Positions 9,810 through 19,199 of a stretch of DNA of 64,000 nt are shown one piece after another. Positions within the stretch are counted from its first letter, which is position 1, and each line of letters opens with the position of its first letter. The notes under the pieces are model-generated. The model saw only the letters and a program-made list of their open reading frames with translations, had not been told where the DNA came from and did no database searches. The stretch is from positions 1,798,001-1,862,000 of the forward strand of contig NZ_CP014504.1 of NCBI RefSeq assembly GCF_001590605.1, read 5' to 3'. The stretch is from Pedobacter cryoconitis. Lineage in GTDB: Bacteria > Bacteroidota > Bacteroidia > Sphingobacteriales > Sphingobacteriaceae. The translations under genes were made by a program, and so were the position numbers.

Positions 9810-10289
9810 ATGCGATTTAAACTAAAATATTCAGCCTTTATAGTGCTATTGCTAATCGCAATGGGCTGTCAGCAACAAAACAATCATGCAGGTGAATTAA
9901 ATAAAGGCGCAAGCCTGCCGGAGCATTTACATTTCAATCAATTGGGACTGAAAGTAATTACTTCTATGATCAGTAAAAAAGAAGCAACCATGTCTACGTT
10001 ATATGGGAATGAGCTGGCCTTGAAATATACAAAATCCAAAGGTGATAGTACCTTTGCAGGTATGGTATTTGCTTTGGTTACCTGGAAACAACAAGACGAT
10101 GAAAGATGGTTTGGTGCAAAAATCCCGGGCCAATTTCAAAGTGTAGAGATGGTGACTACAAAAGCCAATGGAAATGCTGTCCAGACTACCTATAAAATAG
10201 ATAAAGGAGAAAAATTAAACATCGGTTCTTTGGCCGAAAAAGAACGGATAAAATATATCTTAGCTCAAAAAGCTTCAGTAATGCCTTAA
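9810..10289 (+). CDS. Lipoprotein, possibly cytochrome P460-associated
   Basis: A 159-residue protein with a clear lipobox (LLLIAMGC; Cys about residue 20), so membrane-anchored on the periplasmic side or outer membrane. The middle contains TMSTLYGNELALKY and ALVTWKQQDDERWFGAKIPG, a pattern I associate with P460-like proteins, but there is no CxxCH in it. The gap to the two-haem gene is 3 bp and to the LytS gene 8 bp, so it is co-transcribed with both. It may be a partner of the haem protein. The assignment is tentative. Confidence 0.6.
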   Translation: MRFKLKYSAFIVLLLIAMGCQQQNNHAGELNKGASLPEHLHFNQLGLKVITSMISKKEATMSTLYGNELALKYTKSKGDSTFAGMVFALVTWKQQDDERWFGAKIPGQFQSVEMVTTKANGNAVQTTYKIDKGEKLNIGSLAEKERIKYILAQKASVMP

Positions 10290-10297
10290 TTCAGTTC

Positions 10298-11326
10298 ATG
10301 CTATTCCACAAAATCAACCATTCCGCCCATAGATCAGTTTTCTTTGTCTCGCCAAAAATCATTTGGTTCAGCTCCTTATTTATGGGCATACTTGCCTCTA
10401 TACCAAAAATCCTGCAACTTCATGTAACCCTTGTAGAATTGGCTGTAGATGCTTCTATTGCTTTTTTATTCTCTCTTTCTACCTGGTATTTCAACATTTA
10501 CGGATTACCTAAATTTTCCAGTATTCAGGTAACTAACAGGTTTTTTAACCTGAGGCTATTTTACAGTATCTCCTTTGGACTCGTGTTGATGTTGATATTG
10601 GTTGGTGTTCATCAGCTGTTATTCCCAAGGTATCATTTTCAAGCTATGATTTTAATGTATCAGTTCCGGGGCATACTAATTAACCTGACTATATACATGT
10701 TCTTATATTTCTTATATCAAACTTATAGAAATCATCAAATCGAACTTGAACTCGAACGTGTTAAAGCCGATCATCTGAACGCACAATATGAGTCTTTAAA
10801 ACAGCAGGTTAACCCTCATTTTCTCTTTAACAGTTTGAATACGCTGAAATCAATGGTGGAAATTGAAGACAAACATAGTGCTGAATTTATTCTGAACCTC
10901 TCAGATTTTTACAGATTTACCCTCGAGAAAAGAAAGCAAGATGTGATCCCCTTAGCAGAAGAATTAAGCATTTTACATTCGTATATGTTCTTATTAAGCG
11001 CCCGGTTTGAAGAAGGGATTAATTTCGAAGATCAGATACCAGACAGCTATTCCACGTCCTTAATACCACCATTTACCTTACAGCTATTGGTGGAAAATTG
11101 CATCAAACATAATGTAGTTTCACTCGAACAGCCATTAACTATCTCCTTGTCTGTCAAAAATGATATGCTTTGCATCCAGAACAATTTGCAGTTAAAAATA
11201 AATCCGGACCCTTCTTTAAAAATGGGACTGGAAAATATAAACAAGCGTTACCAGCATTTGACGAATAAAGCTATAGCCATAGCGGAAAATTCCGGATCAT
11301 TTACTGTTAAACTTCCATTGATATGA
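10298..11326 (+). CDS. LytS/YehU-type sensor histidine kinase
   Basis: A 342-residue membrane kinase. Four hydrophobic segments fill residues 15-145, a helical linker follows (NHQIELELERVKADHLNAQY), then the His_kinase domain with LKQQVNPHFLFNSLNTLKSM, where the His is the phosphoacceptor. The N-box in TLQLLVENCIKHN and a C-terminal GLENINKRYQ segment belong to the ATP-binding domain. There is no extra sensory domain, so the stimulus must be sensed in the membrane or through partners such as the upstream haem protein. It overlaps the LytTR regulator by 4 bp (ATGA). Confidence 0.9.
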   Translation: MLFHKINHSAHRSVFFVSPKIIWFSSLFMGILASIPKILQLHVTLVELAVDASIAFLFSLSTWYFNIYGLPKFSSIQVTNRFFNLRLFYSISFGLVLMLILVGVHQLLFPRYHFQAMILMYQFRGILINLTIYMFLYFLYQTYRNHQIELELERVKADHLNAQYESLKQQVNPHFLFNSLNTLKSMVEIEDKHSAEFILNLSDFYRFTLEKRKQDVIPLAEELSILHSYMFLLSARFEEGINFEDQIPDSYSTSLIPPFTLQLLVENCIKHNVVSLEQPLTISLSVKNDMLCIQNNLQLKINPDPSLKMGLENINKRYQHLTNKAIAIAENSGSFTVKLPLI

Positions 11327-12078
11327 ATATCGTAATCATAGAAGATGAGATCAAAACGGCTAAAGCATTAGCAAAAATGATCCTCTCCCTCCAACCCACT
11401 GCTCAAATTACAGCGACTATCCAAAGTGTTAAAACAGCAGTAGCCTATTTTTCAGCGCACGCCAGCCCTGACCTTATCTTTATGGATGTTCAATTAGCCG
11501 ATGGTAACTGTTTTGAGATTTTTAAGCAAACAGAAGTGCGTGCTCCGGTCATCTTTTGTACAGCTTTCGATGCGTATGCGCTGGATGCTTTTAAGGCAAA
11601 TGGGATTGATTACATTTTAAAGCCTTTCTCCGCAAACAGTCTCCAAAGCGCATTTGAAAAAGTGATTTTGCTTCAGAACTTTTTTCAGGTCAATGAACAA
11701 GCTTCAATTCAAATTAATAAATTGCTGGATCCTGCAGGTAAAACAGGTTTTCTGGTCTTTAAGAACAATAAATACAGCACGATACAAACCCACGATATTG
11801 CCTGCTTTTATATTCGTGATGAAATTACAATCCTGGTCACGGCTACCAGTGAAGAATATGGAATTTCCCAATCACTGGAAGAACTTTACAAAGTGCTCAA
11901 TCCAAAGCAATTCTTTCGGATCAATCGTCAGTATTTAATTAGTTATAGCGCTGTCAAAGAAGTAGAACACTACTTTGCCCGTAAATTAATTGTGAAACTG
12001 AATATTTCCACTTTCGGGCAGTTGATCGTAGGTAAAGATAAAGCCACCTTATTCTTAAACTGGCTGGATGACCGGTAA
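11323..12078 (+). CDS. LytTR family response regulator
   Basis: A 251-residue two-component regulator. A receiver domain (residues 1-120) has the acidic pair E7/D8, the phospho-acceptor D55 in DLIFMDVQL, T in FCTAF and K in DYILKPF. A LytTR DNA-binding domain covers about 140-250 (FRINRQYLISYSAVKEVEHY). Its start overlaps the kinase stop, so the two are translationally coupled and form a cognate pair. Targets cannot be read from sequence. The upstream haem and lipoprotein genes in the same operon are the obvious candidates. Confidence 0.92.
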   Translation: MNIVIIEDEIKTAKALAKMILSLQPTAQITATIQSVKTAVAYFSAHASPDLIFMDVQLADGNCFEIFKQTEVRAPVIFCTAFDAYALDAFKANGIDYILKPFSANSLQSAFEKVILLQNFFQVNEQASIQINKLLDPAGKTGFLVFKNNKYSTIQTHDIACFYIRDEITILVTATSEEYGISQSLEELYKVLNPKQFFRINRQYLISYSAVKEVEHYFARKLIVKLNISTFGQLIVGKDKATLFLNWLDDR

Positions 12079-12096
12079 CAAGGCTTTTAAATAGCA

Positions 12097-12128
12097 AAGG
12101 TCTCTCACAATCAAAAACGCGAGACCTT
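12097..12128. terminator. Possible terminator hairpin after the LytTR gene
   Basis: AAGGTCTCTC pairs with GCGAGACCTT across a loop of about 12 nt, 19 bp after the regulator stop. One mismatch and no T-tract, so it is a weak candidate. The rest of 12129-12287 is AT-rich and holds a TACTTTTG (12160-12167) that fits the -7 consensus for the downstream gene. Confidence 0.4.
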
Positions 12129-12287
12129 GATGCCTGCATTTCCGACAGCTATCACTAAATACTTTTGTAAATATTTGTTCAATTTGTATTATTTTTTTTT
12201 GTGCTATATGTATTATATTTTATTCGATCCGTATTTGTTGATATATTGCGTGAATTATTTATTCCTTAAAGAAATAGCAGACATTTT

Positions 12288-13112
12288 ATGGACATCGTTA
12301 AAATACCGAAGAAATTAAGGGACGTATTGGACACGTTAAGAAGCGGGCAAATAGAATCCGGATTAGCGCAGCTTGCAGAAATTGCAGCGTTTGAACCGCA
12401 AAAAGCTATTGTTTTAGCAGAATTTAATTACTTCAGCAGCAATGACGAGTTGGCGATGGCAAACGATGAAAAGGCTTTACCATTTGATGAACAATGGTAT
12501 GCAGGAAACATTTTATCTGAACATTTCTTTGCTTACACCCATGCGGCTATCAGCAATAATCATCAAAAAAGAGCAGAAAATTTCTATAAAACATATCTTG
12601 CTAAAAAGAAAGAATCAGATTTGGAAGACCATCGATTTAATACCTATAAACACCAGGTGAGCCAGCATTTGGCAAAACTTAAGGGAAAAAAGAACTTGAC
12701 AATTGATCCGGCTCCACTTCAGATTATTACGAATGGGAAAGAAATGCCTGATTTTATTGCACAATTAAAAAAGTACAGGCCCAAATTAACCCATGACAGT
12801 CTTAAAGGAGCAGAATATTTGCTTGGTTTTATGTTTGAAGAGGGAAATACGGACGAAAGTTTAGCATATTATGAAAAATATGCAGAAGAACTGACTAATG
12901 AAGATAGCCACCTGCATGCTGCAAGGCTTTTCCTGTTAGCAGGCGAGCATGAAAAATCAAAAACGGCCATCAGGAGTTATGTAAAAATATGGTATCCGGT
13001 TGAGTACATCCAAATTACACCCATGCGGCTCTGGGAATTTGAAGACTTATATCCAATTTTGACTAAAGAATTCAAAGAAGAAATATTGCGGATACCAAAA
13101 GCGAAACCATAA
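12288..13112 (+). CDS. Hypothetical helical-repeat protein, 274 aa
   Basis: A soluble protein with no signal peptide. The pattern of paired helices (LDTLRSGQIESGLAQLAEIAAF, then LGFMFEEGNTDESLAYYEKY and AARLFLLAGEHEKSKTAIRSY) resembles degenerate TPR repeats, suggesting a scaffold or immunity-type protein. I recognise no named family. It stands alone on the plus strand, with a possible promoter at 12160, and converges with the epoxide hydrolase gene. Confidence 0.65.
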   Translation: MDIVKIPKKLRDVLDTLRSGQIESGLAQLAEIAAFEPQKAIVLAEFNYFSSNDELAMANDEKALPFDEQWYAGNILSEHFFAYTHAAISNNHQKRAENFYKTYLAKKKESDLEDHRFNTYKHQVSQHLAKLKGKKNLTIDPAPLQIITNGKEMPDFIAQLKKYRPKLTHDSLKGAEYLLGFMFEEGNTDESLAYYEKYAEELTNEDSHLHAARLFLLAGEHEKSKTAIRSYVKIWYPVEYIQITPMRLWEFEDLYPILTKEFKEEILRIPKAKP

Positions 13113-13152
13113 ATGAAATACAGCAACCGGATTATAAGTATTCGGGTCCTTT

Positions 13153-14295
13153 TTAAAGCTGCTTTTCATTCAATTTGGAAAAGAAATCTATAATATCATC
13201 TGCCAGTAATCCGGGTTGTTCTGAAGCAGCAAAGTGTCCGCCTGCGGGCATCGGGGCCCAGTGGCGGATATTAAAGCTTTTTTCCACGTAAGCGCGTGGC
13301 GGAGTTGGCAATTCTTTTGGAAACTTAATAAAGCCAACTGGTACTTTTATAAAATCATCCTTTCCGAAAACTAATGGTTTTTTACTGTTCTCGTTATAAA
13401 TTCTCATGGAGGAATGGATCGTTTGTGTAATCCAGTATAAGGTGACGTTAGCGAGCAGTTCATCCTTTGTAAAAGCATTTTCAATATGACCATTGTTATC
13501 ACTCCAGCCATTAAACTTTTCAATAATCCAGGCACACAACCCCGCTGGAGAATCGTTTAGCCCATAAGCCGCAGTCAGAGGTTTGGTAATCTGCATGTGA
13601 ATATATGCACCTTCTTTGGCAGACCAATCCGCTCCTGTTTGCTGAAAAGCTACAACCTCGTCAGTAAGCTGTTCTCCATCTTTTAAGTAAGCCTTATAAG
13701 AACCAGAAATATAGTTCAGGTGTAAACCAATAATATTTGATGGATACTTTAAAGACAACCAGGAGCTGATTCCTGCCCCTATATCACCACCTTGTGCCCC
13801 ATAATTTTTATAGCCTAAAGTTGTCATCAATTGATGCCAGAGATCTGCTATAAATTCACTGTTGCAACCCGGATGAACAGCTTTGCCTGAAAAACCAAAA
13901 CCTGGAATGGATGGAATAACCAGGTCAAAAGAATAGTTGGGGTTTGTTGTCAACAAGGGAATCAGCTTCATCATTTCCAGAAACGACCCTGGCCATCCGT
14001 GTGTAATAATCAACGGTACTGAATGCTTACCCTTGCCTTTGATATGCATAAAATGTACCTGATGGCCATCAATATCAGCTATAAAGTTTGGATAGGCATT
14101 GATTTCATTTTCAACTTTACGCCAGTCAAATGTATCCTGCCAATAGGAAACCAATTCTTTCATATAAGAAAGATCAGTTCCATAGTTCCAATTCGATCCC
14201 AGGATTTCGTCAGGCCACCGGGTCAAACTCAGTCTTAGTTTCAAATCATCAAGAACTTGTTGGGGGACATTTGCTGAAAAAGGTTTTATCATCAT
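13153..14295 (-). CDS. Epoxide hydrolase family protein (alpha/beta hydrolase with EHN domain)
   Basis: About 380 residues. I take the ATG at 14295, because the only longer start is a TTG. An N-terminal EHN domain (residues 1-110, LKLRLSLTRWPDEI, SYWQDTFDWRKVE) precedes the alpha/beta hydrolase core: oxyanion HGWPGS, the nucleophile Asp in YGAQGGDIGAG, and the late His in PAGGHFAASEQP. It would hydrolyse epoxides to diols. No signal peptide. It follows the SDR gene on the same strand, with a hairpin in the 64-bp gap. A detoxification role is inferred. Confidence 0.9.
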   Translation of the reverse strand: MMIKPFSANVPQQVLDDLKLRLSLTRWPDEILGSNWNYGTDLSYMKELVSYWQDTFDWRKVENEINAYPNFIADIDGHQVHFMHIKGKGKHSVPLIITHGWPGSFLEMMKLIPLLTTNPNYSFDLVIPSIPGFGFSGKAVHPGCNSEFIADLWHQLMTTLGYKNYGAQGGDIGAGISSWLSLKYPSNIIGLHLNYISGSYKAYLKDGEQLTDEVVAFQQTGADWSAKEGAYIHMQITKPLTAAYGLNDSPAGLCAWIIEKFNGWSDNNGHIENAFTKDELLANVTLYWITQTIHSSMRIYNENSKKPLVFGKDDFIKVPVGFIKFPKELPTPPRAYVEKSFNIRHWAPMPAGGHFAASEQPGLLADDIIDFFSKLNEKQL

Positions 14296-14328
14296 GAAAG
14301 GTAATAAAAAGACTGCCAATTACAGTTT

Positions 14329-14352
14329 GGGCAACCCTGATCAGGATTGCCC
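14329..14352 (-). terminator. Hairpin after the SDR gene
   Basis: A near-perfect palindrome, GGGCAAYCCTGATCAGG-type, forms a 10-bp stem with a GATC loop (one G-T wobble as RNA), 7 bp after the SDR stop codon. The last codons of the SDR gene repeat the same GGGCAACCCT half-site, so two alternative hairpins can form. There is no T-tract, so it may attenuate rather than fully stop transcription into the epoxide hydrolase gene. Confidence 0.45.
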
Positions 14353-14359
14353 GGAATAC

Positions 14360-15286
14360 TTAGGGTTGCCCACTACCACCTGCAGCGCCATAAATCTGGC
14401 CTGTGGAATAGCTTGCGTCATTTGCCGCTAGTTGCACATAAATAGAAGCTAACTCGGCTGGCTGACCTGGTCTGCCTAAAGGGGTTTCTTTACCAAATTG
14501 TTTTACCTTTTCTTGCGTTGAACCTCCTGTAACTTGCAGTACGGTCCAGATCGGTCCAGGTGAAACACCATTGACACGGATACCTTTTGGACCAAGTTGT
14601 TTTGCCATTGACCTCACAAAACTTGTATTTGCAGCTTTGGTTTGTGCATAATCAAAGAGATCTGGTGATGGGTCTGTAGCTTGAACTGAAGTCGTTACTA
14701 TAATTGAAGATCCGGGCTTAAGATGAGGTAAGGCCGCTTTTGTAATCCAGAAAGGTGCATAAATATTCGTCTTCATCGTCCAGTCAAACTGCTCGGTACT
14801 CAACTCCAAAATAGACTGATGGCTTTGCTGTCTGCCAGCATTGTTAACTAAAATATCTAATCCTCCAAGTCCTTTTACAGCTTCTTTAACAAGCTTTTCA
14901 CAAAATTCTTCTGCTCTGATATCACCAGGAATAGCGATGGCTTTACGCCCTTCTTTTTTTATAAGCTCAATAACCTCTTTAGCATCCGGTTCCTCTTCTG
15001 GTAAGTAATTTATAGCCACATCAGCGCCTTCTCTGGCATAAGCAATGGCAGCGGCTCTTCCTATGCCAGAGTCACCACCAGTGATCAATACTTTACGTCC
15101 GGTAAGCCTGCCAGAACCAACATAACTTTTTTCACCATGGTCAGGTACAGGCGACATCTTTGAGGCTAATCCTGGCCAGGGTTGTGTTTGTTCTTTAAAC
15201 GGAGGTTTAAAATATTTCTTTGTCGGGTCTTCAAGCGGAGATCCGTTGGTTGCAGTATTGGTAACAATTTTACTTTCTTCTTTCAT
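14360..15286 (-). CDS. SDR family oxidoreductase (general-stress type, YhxC/YdaD-like)
   Basis: A 308-residue short-chain dehydrogenase with an N-terminal extension typical of the stress-linked group (FKPPFKEQTQPWPGLASKM, then MSPVPDHGEKSYVGSGRL). The Rossmann motif is TGGDSGIGRAAA, followed by NNAG, the catalytic Ser region VTTSVQAT and YAQTK (Tyr/Lys). The acidic EEEPDA after the second strand and the early R suggest NAD(P) binding that I cannot assign further. Cytoplasmic. The substrate is unknown. It is likely transcribed with the epoxide hydrolase downstream. Confidence 0.9.
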   Translation of the reverse strand: MKEESKIVTNTATNGSPLEDPTKKYFKPPFKEQTQPWPGLASKMSPVPDHGEKSYVGSGRLTGRKVLITGGDSGIGRAAAIAYAREGADVAINYLPEEEPDAKEVIELIKKEGRKAIAIPGDIRAEEFCEKLVKEAVKGLGGLDILVNNAGRQQSHQSILELSTEQFDWTMKTNIYAPFWITKAALPHLKPGSSIIVTTSVQATDPSPDLFDYAQTKAANTSFVRSMAKQLGPKGIRVNGVSPGPIWTVLQVTGGSTQEKVKQFGKETPLGRPGQPAELASIYVQLAANDASYSTGQIYGAAGGSGQP

Positions 15287-15421
15287 AAGATAAGGTTTAT
15301 AATGTTTACTTAGGCGTCAACACTGTAATTTAACAAAAGTTTTAAGAAAAAAATGTTTACCTTAATACCTCCGTGAATCCACGAAAAACTAAGTTAAAGC
15401 ATTCGAAAATTACTAATTAAC

Positions 15422-15850
15422 ATGAAATCACACGACCTGGAAAGATTTATAACAGCTCAAAAAGGAGTTTTCCAAACTGCGCTTGGCGAAGTTCAGCATG
15501 GTAAAAAAATCACACACTGGATGTGGTATATTTTTCCGCAGATCCAGGGTTTGGGTTTTACCGAAAAATCAAAATATTATGGGATAAAGGATCTGCAGGA
15601 GGCTGCTGATTTTCTGCATCACCGGGTGCTTGGTCCAAGGCTGATTTTGATGTGTCATACGCTGCTTGCTTTAGAAACTAATGATGCACATCAGATACTG
15701 GATAGCCCGGATGATCTGAAACTGAAATCATGCATGACTTTATTTTCAGAAATTCCTGACAGTGACCCTGTTTTTGAAAAAGTATTAAAGAAATTTTTTA
15801 ACGGCTTGAAAGATCATATTACTTTAAAAATCCTCAACCTCCACCGTTGA
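15422..15850 (+). CDS. DUF1810 family protein
   Basis: A 142-residue soluble protein matching DUF1810 through DLERFITAQKGVFQTALGEV, GKKITHWMWYIFPQIQGLG and YYGIKDLQEAADFLHHRVLG. Length is normal for the family. Its function is not established. It is a single gene, divergent from the SDR gene and convergent with the PAS kinase. A GC-rich palindrome, CCAGGGCCCTGG (15899-15910), lies in the gap after it. Confidence 0.88.
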   Translation: MKSHDLERFITAQKGVFQTALGEVQHGKKITHWMWYIFPQIQGLGFTEKSKYYGIKDLQEAADFLHHRVLGPRLILMCHTLLALETNDAHQILDSPDDLKLKSCMTLFSEIPDSDPVFEKVLKKFFNGLKDHITLKILNLHR

Positions 15851-15937
15851 TTTTAACCGAACAAAATCAGCTGATTATGTTAAACTTTCTGTTCAGGGCC
15901 AGGGCCCTGGAATTGCGCAGGACAACTACTACATAGG

Positions 15938-17815
15938 TTAGCTAAGGGTCTGTAAATAAAAGTAAAATACGGAACCTGCTTTTTCTTCACTTTCAACTAC
16001 AATTTCACTATCATGGTAACGCAGGATCTCTGAAACAAGATATAAGCCTATACCAAATCCGGGTACAGTTTTTATGCCGTTATTATTGACTCTGTAAAAA
16101 CGTTCAAATAATCTTTTCTGATCACCGGGGCTTATACCTATCCCCTGATCACTGACATAAATTTTCACTTTCCCGTTCTGTTTTTCGCAACCCAGTGTAA
16201 TCAAGCCTCCTTCGGGCGAATATTTAATGGCATTGCTGACCAGGTTCATTAACACTTGTCCGATTTTATCTCTATCGGCATTGATTATAATTCCCTCACA
16301 GTCTATTAGTTTTATCGTATGTTGTGAAGTTAAGAATTTAGCATCTTCTGCAATTTCAATCATTAAAGGATGTAATTCTACTTCCCTTCTTTCTATCTGA
16401 AGTTTTCCTTCTTCCATTCTTGCCAAACTCAAAAAGTCATGAATCATCGATACCATTTTTTTAGTCTGGGCTTCTGCTCTGATTAATGATTTAACACTGA
16501 ACTCGTCCCCTTCTTTTTTGGAACGCATCAGTAATAACTGGAGATAACCAGTAAGCGCAGTTAAAGGGGTTTTCAATTCGTGGCTCACCATAGCCACAAA
16601 GTCATTTTTCCGCTGCTCTTCTTGTTTCCGCTCTGTGATATCTCTGGCAATCTTTGATAACCCAATAATTTTACCGTCCATATCTTTAACAGGTGATATA
16701 GTCAGGGACACATCGATCGTTTTTCCGGATTTAGTGATCCTTTTGGTTTCAAAATGATCTACCCTTTCGCCTTTATTTAATCGGGAAAGAATCTGAACTT
16801 CTTCTTCCTGACGGTCAGGCGGTATTAATTTAAGTATCGGCTCACCTATTACTTCTGCAGCACTATAGCCAAAAGTCCGCTCTGCGGAGTCGTTCCAGCT
16901 GGTAATGATTCCATTTAAAGTTTTACTGATTACAGCGTCATTGCTTGAATTGACAATAGCAGCTAATTTTTCACTTTTCTCTTCTGCATATTTAACGTCT
17001 GTGATATCCAGTGTAGTTCCGATTAATAAGCTAGCGTAACGATCTGTTTTAAAGCTACTTCTCCACTGCACTTTAATCCAGCGCATTTCGTTGTTATCCA
17101 GACGGTAAATCCTGTAAGTCAGGTTATGTGTTTTGCCATTACCGGGTTCAATAGATTCATGCATCGCCAGAAGCACAGTGGATCGATCTCCAGGATGAAT
17201 CATCTCACTGAATGCATCAAAAGTTATTTGTTCAGCAGCAGGATAGCCAAAGAAATTTCTGCATTCTTCTGACCAGTATAAAATATTTGTTATTGGATCC
17301 CATTCCCATGTACCAAGGTTAGTAGATTCTATGGCTATTTTTAACTTGGTTTCGTTCTGCTCCAGTTCATTGATCAGCTCTGCCTTTCTTTCCTGTTCCT
17401 GGATCAGGGGCGTAATATCCCTGGTAAAACAACGGGTATGAACAAATTTATCTTCTTTCCAGAGTACACTTGAATTAATGAGCACATGTTTGATGTCACC
17501 ATTTTTACAGCGCAGCCTGGCTGGATAATTTAGCAGGGTCTGGTTATTGGTCAGCCGGTAAAGAATGTCCTGTATAACTTCCTGATCTTCATGAAAATTA
17601 CTGATAGGAAATCCAATATATTCTTCTCTTGTATAACCTAATGAAACAAATTCAGCTTGATTAGCCCAGGTAATTATTCCTTCAGCATTAACCCAATGTA
17701 GTGGCAATGAGGCGTTCTCCACAAAGTCATTCAATTCCTCTAAGCGAAATTTCAATTCTTTGTTTTCTTTCTCATATTGAGCAATTTTTGCCTGAAGTAC
17801 TTCGAAATCTTCCAT
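15938..17815 (-). CDS. PAS-domain sensor histidine kinase
   Basis: A 625-residue soluble kinase. Order: short coiled coil (1-30), three PAS/PAC domains (about 30-135, 155-275, 280-395; ending signatures such as FTRDITPLIQEQER, TLDITDVKYAEE and IARDITERKQEE), HisKA with the phospho-His in AMVSHELKTPLTAL (about 410), then the ATPase with NLVSNAIKYSPEGG, DQGIGISPGDQ and GFGIGLYLVSEIL. No receiver domain and no adjacent regulator, so it is an orphan. It is closely related in its core to the kinase at 54570-56339. Confidence 0.92.
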   Translation of the reverse strand: MEDFEVLQAKIAQYEKENKELKFRLEELNDFVENASLPLHWVNAEGIITWANQAEFVSLGYTREEYIGFPISNFHEDQEVIQDILYRLTNNQTLLNYPARLRCKNGDIKHVLINSSVLWKEDKFVHTRCFTRDITPLIQEQERKAELINELEQNETKLKIAIESTNLGTWEWDPITNILYWSEECRNFFGYPAAEQITFDAFSEMIHPGDRSTVLLAMHESIEPGNGKTHNLTYRIYRLDNNEMRWIKVQWRSSFKTDRYASLLIGTTLDITDVKYAEEKSEKLAAIVNSSNDAVISKTLNGIITSWNDSAERTFGYSAAEVIGEPILKLIPPDRQEEEVQILSRLNKGERVDHFETKRITKSGKTIDVSLTISPVKDMDGKIIGLSKIARDITERKQEEQRKNDFVAMVSHELKTPLTALTGYLQLLLMRSKKEGDEFSVKSLIRAEAQTKKMVSMIHDFLSLARMEEGKLQIERREVELHPLMIEIAEDAKFLTSQHTIKLIDCEGIIINADRDKIGQVLMNLVSNAIKYSPEGGLITLGCEKQNGKVKIYVSDQGIGISPGDQKRLFERFYRVNNNGIKTVPGFGIGLYLVSEILRYHDSEIVVESEEKAGSVFYFYLQTLS

Positions 17816-17972
17816 ATATAGTTAATCGAACAAAACTAATCATTGTTAAGCTATTTCGCTAAGAAAGATAAACAAAATAATCAGTTATAATTCAAGATAA
17901 ATGAAGATAAGAATCAATTGTCATCCACCTCATTTTGTGGTTGTCATTTATTCAGTATCATTATGATGATCC

Positions 17973-19028
17973 TCAGGAATCCCATTTTAACGACCCCAAA
18001 ATCTCCCGGACAGAGAAATTAGCTCCGCATACAAATTCATCGGCGGCGCCGTAATAAATAGTCAGCTGATCTCCATGAACTACATGCCCATTTGTAAAAA
18101 CAACAAAACCAAAAAAGCCACTGAGCTCATATCTTTCCAAGGGTACCATAATGGGGTCAATACTTCTGGCAAGAACAATTGACGGGTCTTCCATATCCAT
18201 TAAAAATGCACCCAAACAATACCGATGTTCCGCTGTAGCACCGTGATAGATTTCCAGCCAGCCCTGTTCAGTTTTAATTGGTGATGCGCCACCGCCAACC
18301 CTTGCGCTGTCCCACATTCCAGGACGGGTTTTCAAAATACATCGATGATTTCCCCAATGCAGTCCATCGGGAGATTCTGCCAGCCAGATATAATTACCAC
18401 CAATATCTTTACTGCTTGGCCTGTGTAATGCGTAAAACTTACCGCCAATTTTTTCCTCAAAAATAGCAACGTCTTTATTGTGCGGAGGTAAGATCATCCC
18501 CTTACGTTCAAAGTGCTGCCAGTCTGTGGTGGTTTGCAGCCCAACTCCGACCCCATTTTCCGAAACTGCGGTATAGGTAAGATGATAAAGTCCTGCTACC
18601 AGCGAAACTCTGCAGTCTTCGATACCATAGCGTTCAAGTTTGCCTTTACCAAACAGGCCGGGATAGTTTACTTCTTCGGAAAAATTTATTCCATCCACGC
18701 TGCTCAGCAAGCGCAAGTGTGATACCGTAGTCAGATAGTCCAAGCCCTTGTAATTAAATATCCTGGCATCTGTTGCAATTAGGTCCGGGTCATTTAAAGG
18801 CACTTCCATAATTTCTAAATTCCCTGCATCGTTGAGTACAGGGATGAAAGCCCAGCCTTCAACTTGTTTTATACTTTCTGCCACCCTGACCAGCAGCCAG
18901 GTTTTACCATCAAAAATAAATACGCCGGGATTAAGTAAGCAGATCACCTGAAGCCCCTGGGCACTTGGTGTGATATCTTTGGGCATCAGCAGTGGATTTT
19001 CAGGAAAACGTTTGGCAAGATCCTTCAT
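17973..19028 (-). CDS. GH130 family glycoside phosphorylase/hydrolase
   Basis: A 351-residue five-bladed beta-propeller-type protein without signal peptide, so cytoplasmic. GH130 features include the catalytic Asp in YGIEDCRVS (about 137), ALHRPS (phosphate-site region), WDSARVGGGASPI and EIYHGA. The family mostly phosphorolyses beta-mannosides (for example mannosyl-N-acetylglucosamine or mannobiose), and some members are hydrolases. I cannot fix the subfamily. It is divergent from the large unassigned gene at 19200 across a 171-bp promoter region, so both probably act on the same glycan. Confidence 0.87.
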   Translation of the reverse strand: MKDLAKRFPENPLLMPKDITPSAQGLQVICLLNPGVFIFDGKTWLLVRVAESIKQVEGWAFIPVLNDAGNLEIMEVPLNDPDLIATDARIFNYKGLDYLTTVSHLRLLSSVDGINFSEEVNYPGLFGKGKLERYGIEDCRVSLVAGLYHLTYTAVSENGVGVGLQTTTDWQHFERKGMILPPHNKDVAIFEEKIGGKFYALHRPSSKDIGGNYIWLAESPDGLHWGNHRCILKTRPGMWDSARVGGGASPIKTEQGWLEIYHGATAEHRYCLGAFLMDMEDPSIVLARSIDPIMVPLERYELSGFFGFVVFTNGHVVHGDQLTIYYGAADEFVCGANFSVREILGSLKWDS

Positions 19029-19199
19029 TGTAATTAATTGTTTTTTAGTGAACTCAGGACTGATTTGCTCCTGTAAAAACTATAGTGAAATCTGTAACAT
19101 GAGGTATCGTAGGATTGTTTAAATAATTTGAAAACATCAATTTAAAACAAAGCTTTAGCATGGGTGTTAAATGTTCATCAAAATTAAACATAGCTTATT

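Noticed and set aside
12127..12318. 63-aa ORF before the 274-aa gene
   Set aside because: Composed of very AT-rich intergenic sequence with repeated F, Y and L; it overlaps the better start at 12288.
15899..15910. CCAGGGCCCTGG palindrome as terminator
   Set aside because: No loop or T-tract for either convergent gene; mentioned only with the DUF1810 gene.
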